From the NCBI GenBank assembly GCA_029433155.1, contig JAQYTT010000001.1:496001-560000 (forward strand): DNA of 64,000 nucleotides. The letters run 5' to 3'. The notes beneath the pieces were generated by a model. The model did not search any database. It was not told the origin of the DNA and saw nothing but the letters and a program-made list of their open reading frames with translations. This stretch comes from Lactobacillaceae bacterium L1_55_11 (GTDB lineage Bacteria > Bacillota > Bacilli > Lactobacillales > Lactobacillaceae). Below are positions 8,382 through 17,149 of this stretch, one piece after another. Position 1 is the stretch's first letter, and every line of letters begins with the position of its first letter. The position numbers and the translations under genes were made by a program.

Positions 8382-9812
8382 TTAAACTTCAACGGTCCTC
8401 GCGCCAAAAATCAAACCATGTTCCGGTGTGCGGGCGTTAATAACGAGTTTGTGAACGTTGAAAATATGATCCAGTTGTTCATCAGTAAAGAGGCGGCTGC
8501 CTTCAACCATCTTCCGCAGGGAAGTACCAGACTTCAGTGAAGCCTTGGCCAGCTTCGAAGCCTCCTGGTAGCCAATGATTGGCGCCATCGCTGTGGCGTA
8601 GCTAATGGACATTTCGACATCCTTGGCCAACTTTTCCTTGTTAGCCGTAATGCCCTCAATGGCATTAGTCCGCAGCGTATCCATGGCAGCAGTCAGATGC
8701 TCGATGCCGGTAATCAAGCTCTTAAACATAATTGGTTCAAAGGCATTCAGTTCAAACTGACCGGCTTCAGCAGCCGCGGTCACCGTAGCATCAAAGCCAA
8801 TCACCTCAAAGGCCACCTGGCTAACGGCTTCAGGGATAACTGGGTTGACCTTCCCGGGCATAATGGAAGACCCAGCCTGCTTGGCAGGCAGGTTAATTTC
8901 ACCCAGGCCTGAACGGGGACCAGAACTCATTAGACGTAAGTCGTTAGCCATCTTTGAAAGGTTAACGGCCAGGGTCTTCAGGGCTCCTGACAGAGTGACC
9001 AGGGCATCCTGGTTAACCGTAGCATCAAAGAGATCTTCGGCCTGGACCAGGTCCAAACCAGTAACCGCACTCAGGTTGTCGGCAATGTGCTGGTTGTAGT
9101 AGGCCGAAACGTTAATACCAGAACCAATGGCTGAACCGCCCAGGTTAATTGTATGTAAGGATTCCTGACTTGCCTTAATGCGCTTGATATCCCGCTTCAG
9201 GGGAGCCAACCAAGAATGGAAGCTGTTACCCAAGACCATTGGGACAGCGTCCTGTAACTGGGTCCGGCCCATTTTGTATGTGTCTGAAAAGACCGCTGCC
9301 CGGTCAGCCAGGGCATCGACCAGGTCACTGAGACTGCCCAACAATGGGTCTAAGAGGCGAATCAAGGCAATCTTACCGGCCGTTGGGTAAGTGTCATTGG
9401 TACTCTGGCACATGTTGAGGTGGTCGTTGGGGTGAACGTGACTGTAGTCCCCCTTTTCAAAACCGGCCAGCTCCAGGGCCAGGTTCGCAATGACCTCGTT
9501 GACGTTCATGTTCGTGCTGGTACCGGCCCCACCCTGGATATCGCTGATGGGAAACATGTCTTCGTCAAAGGGACCATCGAGTAGCTGTTCAGCCGCTGCT
9601 TCAATCGCAGCCCCGATTTCTTCGGGTAGGTCGCCGGCCGCCACATTGGTCTTAGCGGCGGCTAACTTAATCTCGATTAGCCCCCGAATTAGACCCGGGT
9701 GGGTAACCGTTTCACTAATGGGAAAGTTGTCGTGGGCCCGCTGGGTGTGAATACCATAATACGCGTCCGCTGGAATAGCTGCTGTGCCAATTGAGTCTTT
9801 TTCTTGCCGCAT
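8382..9812 (-). CDS. aspA: aspartate ammonia-lyase
   Basis: A 476-residue enzyme of the fumarase/aspartase superfamily that deaminates L-aspartate to fumarate and ammonia. Aspartase-type N-terminus PADAYYGIHTQRAHDNFPIS, QGGAGTSTNMNVNEV, QSTNDTYPT, KMGRTQLQDAVP and the mobile-loop signature GSSIMPGKVNP (about residue 315) are all visible. These match AspA rather than FumC. AAGGAG lies just upstream of ATG. It has a terminator of its own. The neighbouring amino acid permease suggests uptake plus catabolism of aspartate, which is inference. Confidence 0.9.
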   Translation of the reverse strand: MRQEKDSIGTAAIPADAYYGIHTQRAHDNFPISETVTHPGLIRGLIEIKLAAAKTNVAAGDLPEEIGAAIEAAAEQLLDGPFDEDMFPISDIQGGAGTSTNMNVNEVIANLALELAGFEKGDYSHVHPNDHLNMCQSTNDTYPTAGKIALIRLLDPLLGSLSDLVDALADRAAVFSDTYKMGRTQLQDAVPMVLGNSFHSWLAPLKRDIKRIKASQESLHTINLGGSAIGSGINVSAYYNQHIADNLSAVTGLDLVQAEDLFDATVNQDALVTLSGALKTLAVNLSKMANDLRLMSSGPRSGLGEINLPAKQAGSSIMPGKVNPVIPEAVSQVAFEVIGFDATVTAAAEAGQFELNAFEPIMFKSLITGIEHLTAAMDTLRTNAIEGITANKEKLAKDVEMSISYATAMAPIIGYQEASKLAKASLKSGTSLRKMVEGSRLFTDEQLDHIFNVHKLVINARTPEHGLIFGARTVEV

Positions 9813-9907
9813 GTCAATCTCCTTACTGATTCCTGCTGGTTTAGCAGTATATTAACCCAGTTAACGTTAGCTATACCATTTTTTGTCAGTTAAGATGACA
9901 TCATAAT

Positions 9908-9934
9908 AAAAAAGCCTGAACTCAGGCTTTTTTA
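9908..9934 (-). terminator. intrinsic terminator of the permease gene
   Basis: Stem AAAAAAGCCTGA/TCAGGCTTTTTT. The permease stop codon TGA is part of the stem. Confidence 0.85.
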
Positions 9935-11262
9935 CGTAAGAAGCTCACACCGTACAGCACGGCGAACCAGACCACCGTCAGTAAGGTGGTGACCGTAGTT
10001 GCTGGCGTAACCAGTAAGATTACAAAAATCATGGCCAGAAAGGCAATCGTCAAATAATTTGAGTAAGGACTCAGTGGCAACCGGAAAAGGTGCCGACCCT
10101 TTTGATAATCCGGTGACAGCCGGAACTTCAGGTGGGTTACCATCAGGGCACCATAGACAACCAAGAAGGTCGCTGAAGCCACTGAAGTCACGATGCTAAA
10201 GGCATCAGTTGGGAAAATATAATTGACAATCACCGTACCACCTACTAGGAGCGTGGACAGGTTAACGGCCCGCATTGGCACCGCCCGGTGGTTCAGGTGC
10301 GAGAAGTAGCCGTGACCATTCGAAAGCGAATAGAGCATCCGGCCAGTGGTAAAGAGCGAACTGTTCAGCGATGAAGCGGCCGCGGTCAAAACTACGAAGT
10401 TAACAATGCCGGCGGCCCCGGTAATGCCGATGCCCGAGAAAACCTGGACAAAGGGCGACATGTTGCCGCTGTAGTCGGTCCAAGGTTGGATGGTCATAAT
10501 TGCTGCGAGGGCGCCGACGTAGAAGATCAAAATTCGGACGACAATTGAATTAATGGCATGCGGAATAGTGTGAACCGGATCACGGGTCTCAGCCGCAGTG
10601 ATACCAACGAATTCAACCCCCAGAAAGGCGAAGAAGACCATTTGGAAGGCCGACAAGATATCATGGCCGTGGTTGGCTACCAGACCGTGGGACCACAGGG
10701 TTGAAAAGCGGGTAACGCCCACTGAAGTCTTCACATGCAAGATGGCCATCATAATCCCGGTCGCAATCATGGCCAGGATGGCTAAAATCTTAATCATGGC
10801 AAACCAGAACTCAGTTTCACCAAAGGCCTGGACGGCCACGATGTTCACAACGTAGAGAACGACCAGGAAACCGACCTCCCAGGGCCAGGTTGGCACGTGG
10901 GGGAACCAGAAATGCATGTAGTTACCCACGGCGGTCAGTTCAGCCATGGCAATTACAATCCAGCTCATCCAATAGGTCCAGCCCAGGATAAAGCCGGCCC
11001 GGGGGCCCAAGTACTTTTCCATGAAGTCAATGAAGACCGGCTTGCTGTCATCGGAAATGAGCAACTCCCCTAGCGCCCGCATCATGGCAAAGATAAAGAG
11101 ACCAGTGATGATATAAACTAACAGGATACTAGGGCCAGCCTTTTGAATCGACTCACCAGCCCCCAGGAAAAGCCCAGTTCCAATCGTGCCACCCAGGGCA
11201 ATCATGTTCACCTGCCGGCGTGACAGGTTACGGGATAACTGGGTTTCTTCAGTCTTTTCCAT
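9922..11262 (-). CDS. amino acid permease (APC superfamily)
   Basis: A 446-residue transporter with twelve predicted helices and the AAT-family N-terminus (LSRRQVNMIALGGTIGTGLFLGAG), a conserved substrate-binding GTG motif in helix 1, and GVEFVGITAAET in helix 6. Members import amino acids by proton symport. Specificity is not readable; the GABA/aromatic/basic amino acid subgroup is closest in style. It is divergent from a LysR regulator at 11400, which probably controls it. Confidence 0.88.
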   Translation of the reverse strand: MEKTEETQLSRNLSRRQVNMIALGGTIGTGLFLGAGESIQKAGPSILLVYIITGLFIFAMMRALGELLISDDSKPVFIDFMEKYLGPRAGFILGWTYWMSWIVIAMAELTAVGNYMHFWFPHVPTWPWEVGFLVVLYVVNIVAVQAFGETEFWFAMIKILAILAMIATGIMMAILHVKTSVGVTRFSTLWSHGLVANHGHDILSAFQMVFFAFLGVEFVGITAAETRDPVHTIPHAINSIVVRILIFYVGALAAIMTIQPWTDYSGNMSPFVQVFSGIGITGAAGIVNFVVLTAAASSLNSSLFTTGRMLYSLSNGHGYFSHLNHRAVPMRAVNLSTLLVGGTVIVNYIFPTDAFSIVTSVASATFLVVYGALMVTHLKFRLSPDYQKGRHLFRLPLSPYSNYLTIAFLAMIFVILLVTPATTVTTLLTVVWFAVLYGVSFLRKKA

Positions 11263-11399
11263 GAATATAACTTCTCCTCTAACCTAAAAATTCCTAACTT
11301 ACGGTGTCAGGTTTCTTTATCAATGTTAGTCTTTGTTATATGATAAGTAAAACTCATAATTTTCAATGTTAGATGAATTTTACTCATGTGAGGAATTTA

Positions 11400-12287
11400 A
11401 TGAAAACCTTTACCTATCAAATTTTTATGATTGCGGCTGAAACGCGGTCCTTTAAAAAAACGGCTGACCGCCTCCACATTACGCCCAGTGCCGTTAGTCA
11501 CGCCGTCTCCCAACTGGAAAAGCAACTCGGTCTGCGCCTCTTTATCCGTAACCGGTCAGAGATCACCTTGACGCCGGACGGTGAACAGGTCCTACCAGCG
11601 GCCGAGGACGTCTTAAGTGCCGAACGTCATCTCCGCCACCTGGTTAATAACCTGACTGGCTTGCAGGCTGGTACCCTCCAAATTGGTGCCTTTAGCAGTG
11701 TCTGCATCAACTGGTTGCCCGGCATGATTAAAGCCTTTAAAAAGCAACATCCTAATATCCAAGTCGGCATTACCCAGGTTAGTACCTTCGATGAAATTAA
11801 CCAGGGGATTAAGTCCGGGAAGATTGATATCGGCTTTACCACCCTGCCGACCGATCCTCGCTTTGTCACTACCCCCCTACTAAAAGATGAAATCATGTGT
11901 GTGGTTCCCAGCGACTTCACGCCTAAAAACGGACACAGCATTACCCACGAGGATCTAAGTGACCAGCATTTTATCCTGCAGAAGAACGACTATGACCAAG
12001 AAACCAAGGCGGCTCTGGATCACTACCGGGTTCAACCGCAAACGTTGAACTTCTCCATCGATGACCAATCAATCATTGCCCTGGTTGAAGGCGGTTTTGG
12101 CCTAGGCATTTTACCAAACCTGGCCCTGAAAAAACTGTTCGGTGAGGTCAAGGTCTACCCCTTTGACCACCCCTTCTACCGAGAAATTGCGCTGATTACC
12201 AATTCCAGTCAGATGGCTGTCCCAGCCGTCGCCGCCTTTAAGCAGGTCGTTATCGATTACCTGCGCACACAAAAAAGCCCCTCCTAA
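11400..12287 (+). CDS. LysR-family regulator
   Basis: A 295-residue LTTR. The N-terminal winged HTH is clear (SFKKTADRLHITPSAVSHAVSQLE, about residues 16-39), followed by a periplasmic-binding-like effector domain. The start is the ATG at 11400, with GAGG 6 nt upstream; an ATG 27 nt earlier has no binding site. It is divergent from the amino acid permease and separated by 137 nt, the usual LTTR arrangement, so the permease is its likely target. Confidence 0.88.
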   Translation: MKTFTYQIFMIAAETRSFKKTADRLHITPSAVSHAVSQLEKQLGLRLFIRNRSEITLTPDGEQVLPAAEDVLSAERHLRHLVNNLTGLQAGTLQIGAFSSVCINWLPGMIKAFKKQHPNIQVGITQVSTFDEINQGIKSGKIDIGFTTLPTDPRFVTTPLLKDEIMCVVPSDFTPKNGHSITHEDLSDQHFILQKNDYDQETKAALDHYRVQPQTLNFSIDDQSIIALVEGGFGLGILPNLALKKLFGEVKVYPFDHPFYREIALITNSSQMAVPAVAAFKQVVIDYLRTQKSPS

Positions 12288-12300
12288 GAGGGGCTTTTAA
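12271..12300. terminator. bidirectional terminator
   Basis: Stem AAAAGCCCCTC/GAGGGGCTTTT with a 4-nt loop between the converging LysR and ABC exporter genes. It overlaps the end of the LysR coding region. Confidence 0.88.
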
Positions 12301-12307
12301 TTTTGCC

Positions 12308-14299
12308 TTAGCTAGCAGCCAGGGCATCAATCGTATTCAGGTGTGCAGCCCGCCGCGATGGCACGAAGCTTGCCACCCAGGCAATGAAGACACTGATAAC
12401 GACGGCAAAGATTACGTCGCCAAATGAAATTTGTACGATGTTGTACTTAATGAGACTGTGCAAAGCACCGTTCATTAGGAGTTGCAAGGCAAAGGCCGCC
12501 ACAATGGCTAGACCAGCCGAAATCAAACCGACCAGGAGGGCCTCATAGGTGAAAAGAGAGCCAATATCCTTGGCCCGGGCACCAAGCGCCCGCAGCACAC
12601 CGATTTCCTGGGTCCGTTCACTAACCGACATGTAGGTCGTCACGATAATCATAATCGCAGAAACGACCAGGGAGATACCGGCAATGGCTGCTACCACCCG
12701 TGATGCCAGGGTAGTAATTGTGTTAATGGTTGAAAGCGTATCACCAACGGTCTGAACGTTGTAACTCTGCTTACCATCGCTGTCCTTCAGGGCCTTGATG
12801 TCGTTTGCTACCTGCTTAACGTTGGCCGTCTTATCGACGCCAACTTGGACAGTGTTAGCATTGGTCACCGCACCGGCCTTGGTCAGGGCCGCCTTCATAC
12901 CGGCGTAAGAACCAGCAAAGATGGCAGTGCTACCACTACCACTAATACCACTAACCTTAGGAGTAGCCGTTACCTGGACCTGGTTATTCTCCGCATCAAA
13001 GGTCGTAAAGGTCACCGTTACGGTCTGACCAATGACTGACTTCCAGTTATTCTTATTAATCTTCTGGGCGAAGTCCTTTGAAACCACAATTTCACCTGCC
13101 TGAGTTGGGGCTGAGCCAGCACTCAAGGTCTTGTTGGTGAACTGAGGGGTCCAAGTCAAGTAAGCACCTGACTTGGTCTGGTCACCGATGGTGAAGCTAG
13201 CGCCGCTAAACTGGTAGCCCGGATAAACCTTGTCAACGTGCTTAATCTTAGCCAGCTTATCGAGACCTTTGTCGTCGATGGTGACCGAGGCATAGTTAGA
13301 CATCAGAGCCTGGGAATAGGCATCCTGTTTGTCATCATCAGACGCTGAACTGTCCTTGTCCACATTCTTAGTAACAGTTGGGTAGTTAGGGTTAACCAAG
13401 CTGGTCGTCTGCTCGGTAATGTAGCCCTTAATTCCGTTACCAAGGCCAAGGAAGAGAATCACGGCTCCCAGACCAATGGCTGAACCAAGAATAACCAGGA
13501 AGCTCTGCAGCTTCTTGAACTTCATGTGGTCATAGGCCATGCTCCAAATCGTACCAGCCGACAAAGGCTTTGACTTGAAGCGGTCTCGGGTTGAAAAGCG
13601 GGGAACTGGATATTTGTCCTTTAAGACCTCCTGCTTACCAATCTTACCGTCTTCCATGTGGACAATCCGGGTACCGAAATTGGCCACTTCCTGAGAATGG
13701 GTCACGACAATGACCAACTTACCCTCTTGGGCAATCTGATCCAAAAGTTCGAGGACTTCCTTGGTGTTACCAGAGTCCAGGGCGCCGGTTGGTTCATCGG
13801 CAATCATGATATCGGGGTTGCCAGCCAAGGCCCGGGCAATGGCCACTCGCTGCTTTTGACCACCAGACAGCTGGGATGGGTACTTGTTGACGTGCTCGCC
13901 CAAACCGACCTTGTCCAGTAATTCCTTGGCCCGCTTCTTGCGCTGGGCCCGGTTCAAAGTGGTCATGTTCAGTGAGGTTTCCACGTTTTCCAAGTTGGTC
14001 TGATAGTTAATCAGATTGAAACTCTGGAAAATGTAGCCAACCGTCTTACGCCGGTAAATGTCGAGTTGGCGGGCATTACGGTGGTCAATCACCTGCCCAT
14101 CAACGGTAACCGTTCCTTCAAAATTACGGTCCAAACCACCAATGATATTCATCAGGGTCGTCTTACCGCCACCGGACTCACCTAAAATCGAAACAAACTC
14201 CCCTTTGTCAAAGGAAAGATTGATACCCTTTAGGACCGGAAACTCTTGCTTACCAAGAAAGTAAGACTTAAAGATATTACTTAGTTCCAAAAACGCCAT
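12308..14299 (-). CDS. MacB-like ABC exporter, fused ATPase-permease
   Basis: A 663-residue fusion. The ATPase domain (1-230) has Walker A GESGGGKT at 40-47, signature LSGGQ at 144-148, Walker B IMIADEP and an H-loop THS. The MacB-type permease has a first helix near 265-290, a large extracellular domain (about 295-530) and three C-terminal helices (near 540, 590 and 630) ending in VPSRRAAHLNTIDAL. This mechanotransmission family exports peptides, toxins or antibiotics, or senses envelope stress. A CGGTTAACCG palindrome at 14338-14347 lies upstream and could be an operator. No MacA-like partner or two-component system is adjacent. Confidence 0.88.
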   Translation of the reverse strand: MAFLELSNIFKSYFLGKQEFPVLKGINLSFDKGEFVSILGESGGGKTTLMNIIGGLDRNFEGTVTVDGQVIDHRNARQLDIYRRKTVGYIFQSFNLINYQTNLENVETSLNMTTLNRAQRKKRAKELLDKVGLGEHVNKYPSQLSGGQKQRVAIARALAGNPDIMIADEPTGALDSGNTKEVLELLDQIAQEGKLVIVVTHSQEVANFGTRIVHMEDGKIGKQEVLKDKYPVPRFSTRDRFKSKPLSAGTIWSMAYDHMKFKKLQSFLVILGSAIGLGAVILFLGLGNGIKGYITEQTTSLVNPNYPTVTKNVDKDSSASDDDKQDAYSQALMSNYASVTIDDKGLDKLAKIKHVDKVYPGYQFSGASFTIGDQTKSGAYLTWTPQFTNKTLSAGSAPTQAGEIVVSKDFAQKINKNNWKSVIGQTVTVTFTTFDAENNQVQVTATPKVSGISGSGSTAIFAGSYAGMKAALTKAGAVTNANTVQVGVDKTANVKQVANDIKALKDSDGKQSYNVQTVGDTLSTINTITTLASRVVAAIAGISLVVSAIMIIVTTYMSVSERTQEIGVLRALGARAKDIGSLFTYEALLVGLISAGLAIVAAFALQLLMNGALHSLIKYNIVQISFGDVIFAVVISVFIAWVASFVPSRRAAHLNTIDALAAS

Positions 14300-14418
14300 G
14301 GAGACCTACCTCTCTGAAAACCGACTAACAAATACTACGGTTAACCGGCTGTAATTTGTGCGTATACATACAAAATTAACTCTACCGACAAGGTTTAAAA
14401 AAGTCAAACGGCGGGCAC

Positions 14419-14447
14419 AAAAAAAGCCAGCCCAAACGGGCTGGCTG
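14419..14447 (-). terminator. intrinsic terminator of the 46-aa peptide gene
   Basis: Stem AGCCAGCCC/GGGCTGGCT with a 4-nt loop and a T-run on the minus strand, starting 9 nt after the stop of the gene at 14456. Confidence 0.88.
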
Positions 14448-14455
14448 TCATAATA

Positions 14456-14596
14456 TTACTGCTCACTTTGGTGACTAACCGTTAGTTGACTCTCGTCATC
14501 GCTAACGCGGTTAGCACTAAAGATTAACAAAAGGAGCATCGTGCCAATGCTACCAAGGCTTATTAAGGCAATACCAGTAACTACTTGTAACAACAT
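14456..14596 (-). CDS. 46-residue single-pass membrane peptide
   Basis: ATG at 14594-14596 with AAAGGAG 9 nt upstream; 46 codons, TAA, then a strong terminator, so it is a complete small transcription unit. Residues 1-27 are a continuous hydrophobic helix (MLLQVVTGIALISL...LLLLIF). The tail is short, acidic and polar (ANRVSDDESQLTVSHQSEQ). The family is not recognised. Candidate roles are a membrane-protein modulator, a toxin-like peptide or a peptide handled by the neighbouring ABC exporter. All are inference. Confidence 0.65.
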   Translation of the reverse strand: MLLQVVTGIALISLGSIGTMLLLLIFSANRVSDDESQLTVSHQSEQ

Positions 14597-14769
14597 TTGA
14601 TGGGCTCCTTTCGCTTAATCCTACGAGTCAGTTAAAAATTTCTTTCATAACCATTCAATGACGTAAGTGTAACACAAAAATAGAAATGTTTCATGTTTTT
14701 TACGTATTTCTTACAATCGAAGAATTAGGCCGGCCAAAAGTTACAAAGCCGTAATATTATAAATTTTAA

Positions 14770-15681
14770 TTAAACCTGGTATTCCTGGTTATCATCCCAC
14801 TGGGAAACTTCATCTGGGGCTGCGCTATCCTTATGAGGCGTGTGCCAAGTGAAGTCTTCGTACCAGAGTGAACGCTGGTTGCGATCCAATTGCTGGATGG
14901 CTGCCATGTCCTCCGGACTAAGCTCAAAGCCGTCTAACTGACTATTGGCAATAATCCGCTCATCGTGGATGGACTTAGGAATGGTAACCACGCCCATCTG
15001 AACGTCAAAGCGCAAAATAATTTGAGCCGGCGTCTTCTGGTGCTTCTTAGCCAACTCTTGAATCACTGGGTCGTTGATGGCTTGTCCACCACCTAGAGGT
15101 CCCCAAGCTTCCATGGTCATGCCAACTTCGCGCATGAACTGGTAGATGTCTTTTTCCTGAACGAGTGGATTAAACTCCATTTGGTTAACCTGGGGCATAA
15201 TCTCAGCATGGTCCAAGACATCTTGCATCCGCTCAATGTCAAAGTTAGAAATTCCAATGGCGCGAATCTTGCCATCCTTGTAAAGGCGTTCCATGGCCTT
15301 CCAAGTATCTAGGTACTTGCCATCAACTGGCCAGTGAATCAGGTACATGTCAACGTATTGCAGCTGCAAGTCCTTTAGCTGTTGCTCAAAGGCATGCAGG
15401 GTTGAGTCGTAACCTTGGTCCCCGTTAAAGACCTTGGTCGTCACGAAAATATCTTTCCGGTTCAGATTTGAATTAGCGAAGGACTTCTTCAGGCCAGCAC
15501 CAACCCCCAACTGATTACCGTACTGCTTGGCCGTATCAATCAGGCGGTATCCGTTGGCCAAGGCGGTCTGGACCGCCTGGTCAGCCTGGGCATTGGAACT
15601 CTTCCAAACGCCCATCCCCAACTTAGGGATTTGAACACCGTTACTCAAGGTCGTGTCTTGATCTAAAATTCTTTCAGTCAT
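14770..15681 (-). CDS. aldo/keto reductase
   Basis: A 303-residue NADPH-dependent oxidoreductase. AKR features are NGVQIPKLGMGVWKS, the catalytic tetrad Asp and Tyr in IDTAKQYGN, Lys in TTKVF and His in YLIHWP, and the NADP-binding IPKS. It resembles the 2,5-diketo-D-gluconate reductase group, in which the real substrates are various aldehydes and ketones. I chose the ATG at 15681 (GGAAG 9 nt upstream) over the TTG one codon earlier. It is monocistronic. Confidence 0.88.
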   Translation of the reverse strand: MTERILDQDTTLSNGVQIPKLGMGVWKSSNAQADQAVQTALANGYRLIDTAKQYGNQLGVGAGLKKSFANSNLNRKDIFVTTKVFNGDQGYDSTLHAFEQQLKDLQLQYVDMYLIHWPVDGKYLDTWKAMERLYKDGKIRAIGISNFDIERMQDVLDHAEIMPQVNQMEFNPLVQEKDIYQFMREVGMTMEAWGPLGGGQAINDPVIQELAKKHQKTPAQIILRFDVQMGVVTIPKSIHDERIIANSQLDGFELSPEDMAAIQQLDRNQRSLWYEDFTWHTPHKDSAAPDEVSQWDDNQEYQV

Positions 15682-15761
15682 CAATAATTACTTCCTTTCA
15701 TACAACTAAGCTACGCCCCCATTTTAAAGCATAGATTAAAGATACTCAAACCAAACTGGGG

Positions 15762-16499
15762 CTAGTGTCCCAGGGTCCAGCCACCGTCCATCGTCAGGAC
15801 GGCACCGTTGATATAACTGGCCTGGGGACTGGTGAGATAGAGGGTTAAATCAGCGACTTCCTGGGGCTTAGCCCAACGTTTGGCTGGCGTATTTTCGGCC
15901 ACCGATTTCGCCATTTGCCCATCACCGGCAAAGTCCGCCACATTCATCGGGGTCTTGATGGCGCCTGGGGCAATGGCATTGGCCCGAATTCCCTGGCTGG
16001 CATAGTCAAAGGCCAGCTGCTTGGTGTAGCCGATTAGGGCGTGTTTACTGGCCGTATAGGCCGCACCGCCCCCACCAGCAGAAAAACCAGCAATTGAAGC
16101 CATATTAACGACCTGTCCACTTTTACGGGCAAGCATGCCCGGTAAAACCGCATTGGTCAGCGTCACGGCTGCCAGCAAATCCACGGATAGAATCTGTTCG
16201 AAATCGGCCAGGGACTGGGCCAGGGTCGGTTGGAAACCATCTAAGACCCCGGCTGTATTGAGCAGGATGTCAAAGGTCTGATTGGCAGCCAGTCCCTGCC
16301 CCAGCTGACTAACTTCTTCAGTCCTTCTTAGGTCCTGCTGGATAGCTGTAAAATTCGGATGGTCAATGGCAATCGGGGCCTGATCAATCCCCCAGACCCT
16401 GGCGCCGGCCGCTAGGTAGGTTTGGGCCTGACAAAAACCGATGCCTGAAGCGGCACCGGTTAGCAAAATATTTTGATTCGTATAATCTTGGTCAATCAT
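15762..16499 (-). CDS. short-chain dehydrogenase/reductase
   Basis: A 245-residue classical SDR: cofactor motif TGAASGIG (residues 14-21), NTAG near 85, catalytic Ser in MASIAG and YTASK. The sequence IAPGAIKTPM follows and the end is INGAVLTMDGGWT. Substrate is unknown; it is often annotated as 3-oxoacyl-ACP reductase-like. Its ATG overlaps the TGA of queT (ATGA), so it is translated from the queT mRNA and falls under the preQ1 riboswitch transcript. Confidence 0.85.
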   Translation of the reverse strand: MIDQDYTNQNILLTGAASGIGFCQAQTYLAAGARVWGIDQAPIAIDHPNFTAIQQDLRRTEEVSQLGQGLAANQTFDILLNTAGVLDGFQPTLAQSLADFEQILSVDLLAAVTLTNAVLPGMLARKSGQVVNMASIAGFSAGGGGAAYTASKHALIGYTKQLAFDYASQGIRANAIAPGAIKTPMNVADFAGDGQMAKSVAENTPAKRWAKPQEVADLTLYLTSPQASYINGAVLTMDGGWTLGH

Positions 16500-17050
16500 T
16501 TACTTAAGTTAACAACCTTACTCAGGGCAAAAATCACAATCCCACCGACAATCAGGGAAACTAATTCTCCAGGAGCCACTAATGCGTAGTAGGCCAACCA
16601 CTGGGCAAAAATGCCGCTGGCCTTGGCACCCGATGAAAAGGATCCAGCTGCGTGGATTTGGAAGGCGAAGGTGAACTCAGCCGCCAAAATCGCCATCCCA
16701 ATAGTAGAAACCACCACGGTGCTAATTACAATCTTTAACCAAGCCTCGGTCACCTTGCGGGTTAGCAGGTAGGTGATGGTGGTCATAATCAGGGTGCCCA
16801 GGGTCCCAAAGACCCAGTCAATCCAACCTAACGGCGACAAGAAATTAGCTAGCAGGACACCTAAACTCAGGGCCACTACGTAGCGCTTGTTCCAGGCTGC
16901 CAGGTGATTAAGTCCTTCTGACAGACGTAGTTGGACTGGTCCAAAGCTAAAGGGTGCCACCGCGGTCGTAATGGCCACGTAAAGGGCAGCCACGATGGCA
17001 GTCAGGGCCAAGCTATAGGCCCGACTAGGGGCCGTTTTACTTTGATTCAT
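16496..17050 (-). CDS. queT: queuosine precursor transporter QueT
   Basis: A 184-residue membrane protein of the QueT family (ECF-transporter S component for preQ0/preQ1). Supporting signs are AALYVAITTAVAPFSFGPVQLRLSEGLNHLA at the N-terminus, GTLGTLIMTT, and five to six hydrophobic helices. It needs the shared ECF module encoded elsewhere. A preQ1-I riboswitch in the leader includes its ribosome binding site, which both confirms the assignment and explains the control. Confidence 0.9.
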   Translation of the reverse strand: MNQSKTAPSRAYSLALTAIVAALYVAITTAVAPFSFGPVQLRLSEGLNHLAAWNKRYVVALSLGVLLANFLSPLGWIDWVFGTLGTLIMTTITYLLTRKVTEAWLKIVISTVVVSTIGMAILAAEFTFAFQIHAAGSFSSGAKASGIFAQWLAYYALVAPGELVSLIVGGIVIFALSKVVNLSK

Positions 17051-17055
17051 AATTT

Positions 17056-17096
17056 ACTCCTAGTTTTGTTAAAGCGGGATGGTTGATGAACCGCTA
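17056..17096 (-). promoter_or_regulatory. preQ1-I riboswitch
   Basis: Minus-strand leader of queT. A P1 stem AGCGG/CCGCT encloses a TTC...ACC loop and is followed by TTAACAAAACTAGGAG. The tail closely resembles the known class I aptamer of Thermoanaerobacter tengcongensis (UUAACAAAAC-AGG), and the GGTTC...ACC...CC pattern fits the class I consensus. The AGGAG of the tail is the queT Shine-Dalgarno, so ligand-stabilised pseudoknot formation should block translation. Confidence 0.85.
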
Positions 17097-17121
17097 GCAG
17101 TTAGTTTAGCACAGGGGCAAA

Positions 17122-17145
17122 CAAAAAACCACGCAAGCGTGGTTT
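17122..17145 (-). terminator. intrinsic terminator after rpoD
   Basis: Stem ACCACGC/GCGTGGT with a 2-nt loop and a T-run, 5 nt after the rpoD stop. It separates dnaG-rpoD from queT. Confidence 0.85.
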
Positions 17146-17149
17146 AGTC

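Noticed and set aside
17051-17121. preQ1-II (COG4708-type) riboswitch before queT
   Set aside because: The sequence lacks the class II long stem-loop pattern and matches class I, including the TTAACAAAAC tail.
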